Shown here one piece after another: positions 60,684-64,000 of a stretch of 64,000 bases of DNA. The stretch's first letter is position 1, and each line of letters opens with the position of its first letter. The translations under genes and the position numbers were made by a program. The notes under the pieces were generated by a model. It saw nothing but the letters and a program-made list of their open reading frames with translations. It did not search any database and was not told the DNA's origin. This stretch comes from Pseudahrensia aquimaris (GTDB taxonomy: Bacteria; Pseudomonadota; Alphaproteobacteria; Rhizobiales; Rhizobiaceae), in NCBI RefSeq assembly GCF_042676045.1, contig NZ_JBHTJV010000002.1, forward strand, positions 682,001 through 746,000, read 5' to 3'.

Positions 60684-62915
60684 TCACTTCACATCGAAGC
60701 GGTCGAGGTTCATCACTTTGTTCCAAGCGGCCACGAAGTCGTTCGCGAACTTCGCTTCCGCGCCGTTCTGGGCGTATATTTCGGCTTGAGCGCGCAGCTG
60801 TGAATTGGCACCGAATACGAGATCGGCGCGTGTGCCGGTCCATTTGGTTTTGCCTGTTGTGCGGTCTTTGCCGACGAATTCTTCTTCGCTGCCAGCAACA
60901 GGTTCCCACTCGATGCCGTAGTCCAGCACGGTGGAGAAGAAGCCTGTGTTCAACGTACCTGGCTTGTCAGTGAAGACGCCGTGGGTTGAGCCAAACGCAT
61001 TTGCGCCGAGCACCCGCAGGCCGCCAATAAGAACGGTCATTTCCGGCGCAGTCAGCGTCAGCAGTTGCGCACGGTCGATCAACAGTTCTTCAGTCGAGCG
61101 GCTGCCTTTGGCGGATGCGTCTTTGATGTAGTTGCGGAAACCATCAACTGTTGGCTCCAGCACTGCAAAGCTATCCACGTCTGTCATCTCGTCGGTCGCG
61201 TCTGTGCGGCCCGGTGTGAATGGCACTTCGACGCTTTGGCCTGCGGCTTTCGCAGCAGCCTCGACAGCGGCGCATCCGCCGAGAACGATCAGGTCTGCAA
61301 GAGAGACTTTCTTGTTGCCTGTTTGGTCATCGTTGAATGCTTTCTGCACGCCTTCAATGGCGTTCAGCGCTTTGGCGAGTTCGGCTGGGTTGTTGACGTC
61401 CCAGTCTTTTTGCGGGGCCAAACGCAGGCGGGCACCGTTGGCGCCACCACGCTTGTCGCTGCCACGGAATGTGGAAGCGGACGCCCAAGCGGTCGAAACC
61501 AGTTGCGAGACAGACAGGCCGCAATCGAGAAGCTTGGCTTTCAGTGCTTTGATGTCCGCAGCGTCGATCAAGTCGTGATCAACGGCAGGCACAGGGTCCT
61601 GCCAGATCAGCGGCTCAGACGGCACTTGCGAGCCGAGATAGCGGTCGATCGGGCCCATGTCGCGGTGGGTGAGTTTGTACCAAGCCTTCGCGAAAGCGTC
61701 CGCAAACTCGTCCGGGTTTTCGTGGAAGCGGCGAGAGATTTTCTCGTAAGCCGGGTCCATGCGAAGCGCCATGTCCGCCGTGGTCATCATTGGCGCGTGG
61801 CGGCGGTTCGGGTCGTGCGCGTCCGGCACGGTGTCCTTGGCGCTGTCGGCTTTTGGTGTCCACTGGTTTGCGCCAGCCGGGCTTTTCGTCAGTTCCCATT
61901 CGTGGCCGAATAGAATGTCGAAATATTCGTTGTCCCATTTGGTTGGGTTGTAGGTCCAAGCGCCTTCGACGCCCGAAGTGATTGTATTGACACCTTTGCC
62001 TGAACCCATCGTGTTTTTCCAACCAAGACCCATTTGTTCCATCGGCGCGCCTTCCGGCTCACGACCAACGAATTTTTCTGGGTCGCCAGCGCCGTGCGCT
62101 TTGCCGAAAGTATGGCCACCGGCAACGAGTGCGACTGTTTCTTCATCGTTCATCGCCATGCGGGCGAAAGTTTCGCGGATGTCGCGGGCAGAGCCGAGCG
62201 GGTCCGGATTGCCGTTCGGGCCTTCCGGGTTGACGTAGATCAGACCCATCTGCACCGCGGCCAGCGGGTGGTCCAACTCGCGGTCGCCACGATAGCGCTC
62301 GTCGCCAAGCCATGTTGTTTCCGGGCCCCAGTAGATGTCTTCTTCCGGCTCAAACACGTCTTCGCGTCCGCCGCCGAAGCCGTAGGTTTTGAAGCCCATT
62401 GATTCCAGCGCAGCGTTGCCCGCATAGACCATCAGGTCGGCCCAGGAGAGGCTGTTGCCGTATTTCTGTTTGATTGGCCAGAGCAGTGCACGGGCTTTGT
62501 CGAGGTTGCCGTTATCGGGCCAAGAGTTTAGCGGGGCGAAGCGCTGCGTGCCGGAGCCTGCGCCGCCGCGACCGTCTTGAATGCGGTATGTGCCAGCGCT
62601 GTGCCACGCCATGCGAATGAAGAACGGGCCGTAATGGCCATAGTCTGCCGGCCACCACTCTTGCGAGGTGGTCATCAGGCTTTCGAGATCTTTGTAGAGT
62701 GCTTCAAGATCGAGCTTCTGGAACTCAGTGGCATAATCGAAATCTTCGCCGAGCGGGTCAACCATGCCGGAATTCTGGTGCAGGATTTTCAAGTTGAGCT
62801 GATTGGGCCACCAATGCTGGTTTGCAGTGCTGCCACGAGCGACTTGGCTGTGGGTTCCGTGCATGACCGGGCATTTGCCTTCGCTTTGGTTCATATCTTT
62901 TTCGACGGCTGCCAT
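60684..62915 (-). CDS. katG: Catalase-peroxidase
   Basis: A 743-residue two-domain haem peroxidase. The active-site segment is FFIRMAWHSAGTYR with Arg101, Trp104 and His105; Tyr in GLIYVNPEGPNG belongs to the Met-Tyr-Trp crosslink; the proximal histidine is in VALVAGGHTFGKAHGAG. The C-terminal domain lacks the haem site, as usual. Start ATG 62915 has AAAGGG upstream; a second ATG at 62894 is possible. Removes hydrogen peroxide. Confidence 0.97.
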   Translation of the reverse strand: MAAVEKDMNQSEGKCPVMHGTHSQVARGSTANQHWWPNQLNLKILHQNSGMVDPLGEDFDYATEFQKLDLEALYKDLESLMTTSQEWWPADYGHYGPFFIRMAWHSAGTYRIQDGRGGAGSGTQRFAPLNSWPDNGNLDKARALLWPIKQKYGNSLSWADLMVYAGNAALESMGFKTYGFGGGREDVFEPEEDIYWGPETTWLGDERYRGDRELDHPLAAVQMGLIYVNPEGPNGNPDPLGSARDIRETFARMAMNDEETVALVAGGHTFGKAHGAGDPEKFVGREPEGAPMEQMGLGWKNTMGSGKGVNTITSGVEGAWTYNPTKWDNEYFDILFGHEWELTKSPAGANQWTPKADSAKDTVPDAHDPNRRHAPMMTTADMALRMDPAYEKISRRFHENPDEFADAFAKAWYKLTHRDMGPIDRYLGSQVPSEPLIWQDPVPAVDHDLIDAADIKALKAKLLDCGLSVSQLVSTAWASASTFRGSDKRGGANGARLRLAPQKDWDVNNPAELAKALNAIEGVQKAFNDDQTGNKKVSLADLIVLGGCAAVEAAAKAAGQSVEVPFTPGRTDATDEMTDVDSFAVLEPTVDGFRNYIKDASAKGSRSTEELLIDRAQLLTLTAPEMTVLIGGLRVLGANAFGSTHGVFTDKPGTLNTGFFSTVLDYGIEWEPVAGSEEEFVGKDRTTGKTKWTGTRADLVFGANSQLRAQAEIYAQNGAEAKFANDFVAAWNKVMNLDRFDVK

Positions 62916-63055
62916 GGGGTTATCCCTTTCGTTCTTGTTTAGAAAAGTTCCAGACTTCGTGCTGCTCGTTTATCCAATCTCTGTGACAAAATCGAGCCGA
63001 ATCTGACCGGAATTGTGAATTAAGCCTGCGGCAAAATTGGATTTTTGCCTTCATG

Positions 63056-63514
63056 TCAGACTGTGGTCGCCGACGCTTTGACCTCTTCCATCACCGCGTA
63101 AGTGTGGGTTTCGCGTATGCCCGGAAGTGACAGCAGCGTGTCCGACAGGAAACGCCGGAATGCCGCCATATCCGCGTGGCGTGTCTTGATAAGGTAGTCG
63201 AAGCCGCCCGCTACCATATGACATTCCTCAATTTCTGAAGTTTTTGCAGCGGCGGCTGAAAATGCGTCGAACACATCGGCAGAAGTGCGATCTAGTTTCA
63301 CCTCGATAAACACCAACAGTGTTTTACCGAGCGCTTTGGCCGACAAACGCACGCCGAAACCTTCGATCACACCATCGCGTTGCAGGCGTTTGATGCGCTC
63401 GGCAACAGCGTTGGGGGACAGGTTCACCGTTTCGCTCAGCGCGGTGTGCGTCATGCGCCCATCATGTGAAAGGGCACGAAGGATGGATTTGTCGAAGGCA
63501 TCAAGGGCAATCAT
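63056..63514 (-). CDS. Lrp/AsnC-family regulator (PutR-like)
   Basis: A 152-residue protein: HTH LDAFDKSILRALSHDGRMTHTALSETVNLSPNAVAERIKRL and the RAM ligand domain with ECHMVAGGFDYLIKTRHADM. It is divergent from putA, the common arrangement of the proline-responsive activator PutR. The intergenic 130 bp probably holds the shared promoter. Confidence 0.9.
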   Translation of the reverse strand: MIALDAFDKSILRALSHDGRMTHTALSETVNLSPNAVAERIKRLQRDGVIEGFGVRLSAKALGKTLLVFIEVKLDRTSADVFDAFSAAAAKTSEIEECHMVAGGFDYLIKTRHADMAAFRRFLSDTLLSLPGIRETHTYAVMEEVKASATTV

Positions 63515-63644
63515 TGCGGATTTTGTCCCAAATTTAGAATAATACAGAGATTATCGCAGTTAACGGCTGATTTGGAAGGTTTGATTTGTGGGAAATCGTT
63601 TTCTGAGCGGAATATAGTGAGCAATCACTTCGTGGAGGTCTGTC

Positions 63645-64000
63645 ATGTCTACCAATTTTCTCGCGCCGTTCGCTGCCGCCTATGCCCCCGCTGATGAAGC
63701 GGTGTTACCCGATTTGTTGCAGCGCATTGCGCGGGATGGCGTGGCGCAGAAGCAGATCGACGACAAAGCACGTTCACTGATTGAAGGCATACGCGAGCGA
63801 GCTGGTTCCGTTGGTGGGATGGAGGACTTTCTGCGCGACTACGGCCTTTCTACCAAGGAAGGTCTTGCCTTGATGGTGATGGCTGAAGCGCTGTTGCGCG
63901 TACCGGATGCGGCCACCCAAGATGCGCTCATTGCTGACAAGATCACTGCAGGCAATTGGGAAGACACGGAAGGGGCTGACACGTGGTTTGTTTCTGCCGC
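63645..64000 (+). CDS. putA: Bifunctional proline dehydrogenase/P5C dehydrogenase PutA, N-terminal part (runs off right edge)
   Basis: A plus-strand frame from ATG 63645 (behind GGAGG) is open to the window end, 118 codons. It reads FLAPFAAAYAPADEAVLP, then EDFLRDYGLSTKEGLALMV and AEALLRVPDAATQDALIADK, the conserved N-terminal arm of PutA before the proline dehydrogenase barrel. It is divergent from an Lrp-type regulator. The catalytic domains lie beyond the window. Confidence 0.9.
   Translation, partial: MSTNFLAPFAAAYAPADEAVLPDLLQRIARDGVAQKQIDDKARSLIEGIRERAGSVGGMEDFLRDYGLSTKEGLALMVMAEALLRVPDAATQDALIADKITAGNWEDTEGADTWFVSA

Overview
The window reads as chromosomal DNA of an alphaproteobacterium, most likely a member of the Hyphomicrobiales/Rhizobiales or a marine relative. 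The basis is the gene content: PhaAB-type Mrp antiporter, NirK/NirV/pseudoazurin, PutA with an Lrp regulator, many TRAP and Liv transporters, and the protein-level look of the housekeeping genes. Placement below class level is a guess.

Layout, left to right. (1) 1-2200: mobile debris. It holds the N-terminal part of a tyrosine integrase with an excisionase-like gene, a palindromic divergent operator, an unknown ORF, a 17-copy perfect 8-bp tandem repeat and a truncated IS3-family orfA. (2) 2.2-7.0 kb: a DsbA-like/cupin pair divergent from a TRAP transporter (dctPQM) plus MarR regulator, with a palindrome between them. (3) 7.2-13.8 kb: redox and quinone-stress genes. These are an NDH-2-like oxidoreductase, a small membrane protein, an Rrf2 regulator, an SDR, two glutathionyl-hydroquinone reductases and an FMN azoreductase divergent from a TetR gene over a clear inverted repeat. 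(4) 13.8-36.1 kb: two divergent operon-like arrays that look like a catabolic island for a substituted phenol or hydroquinone. Leftward are a TIM-barrel protein, an SDR, a LinD/PcpC-like GST dehalogenase, a tautomerase-like protein, an NrtS-like protein and a TetR. Rightward are a Liv-type ABC importer, a second TIM-barrel protein, an alpha/beta hydrolase, hydroxyquinol 1,2-dioxygenase, maleylacetate reductase, a TfdB-like phenol monooxygenase, PcaIJF, a fused TRAP system, a nitroreductase and glutathione reductase. The logical route is ring hydroxylation, then glutathione-dependent removal of a substituent, hydroxyquinol cleavage, maleylacetate, 3-oxoadipate, and finally succinyl-CoA plus acetyl-CoA.

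(5) 36.4-41.4 kb: an unusual leftward cassette of a GIY-YIG/DUF4357 protein, a small unknown protein and a Lon-like AAA+ ATPase without protease domain. A metallophosphoesterase broken by one in-frame stop codon lies downstream. (6) 41.8-48.0 kb: nitrite/nitric oxide module (Crp/Fnr regulator, pseudoazurin, nirV, nirK, nsrR, globin, small membrane protein, DUF6522, nnrS), with near-identical Fnr/Nnr-type boxes in front of nirK and pseudoazurin. No NO reductase genes are in the window. (7) 48.1-50.1 kb: DUF4440-like protein, SGNH hydrolase and HxlR regulator. (8) 50.4-53.0 kb: RHH protein, ParA and tyrosine recombinase, ending at a 3' half of a tRNA-Val(GAC) gene, which marks the right attachment site of an integrated element. 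(9) 53.0-64 kb: core chromosome with mrpABCDEFG (AB fused), selO, katG, an Lrp-type regulator and the start of putA.

The most interesting parts are the catabolic island with its paired TIM-barrel proteins, the GIY-YIG/Lon-like AAA+ cassette, and the recombinase-ParA-RHH unit at the tRNA-Val remnant. All functional calls are from reading the sequence; no database search was possible.
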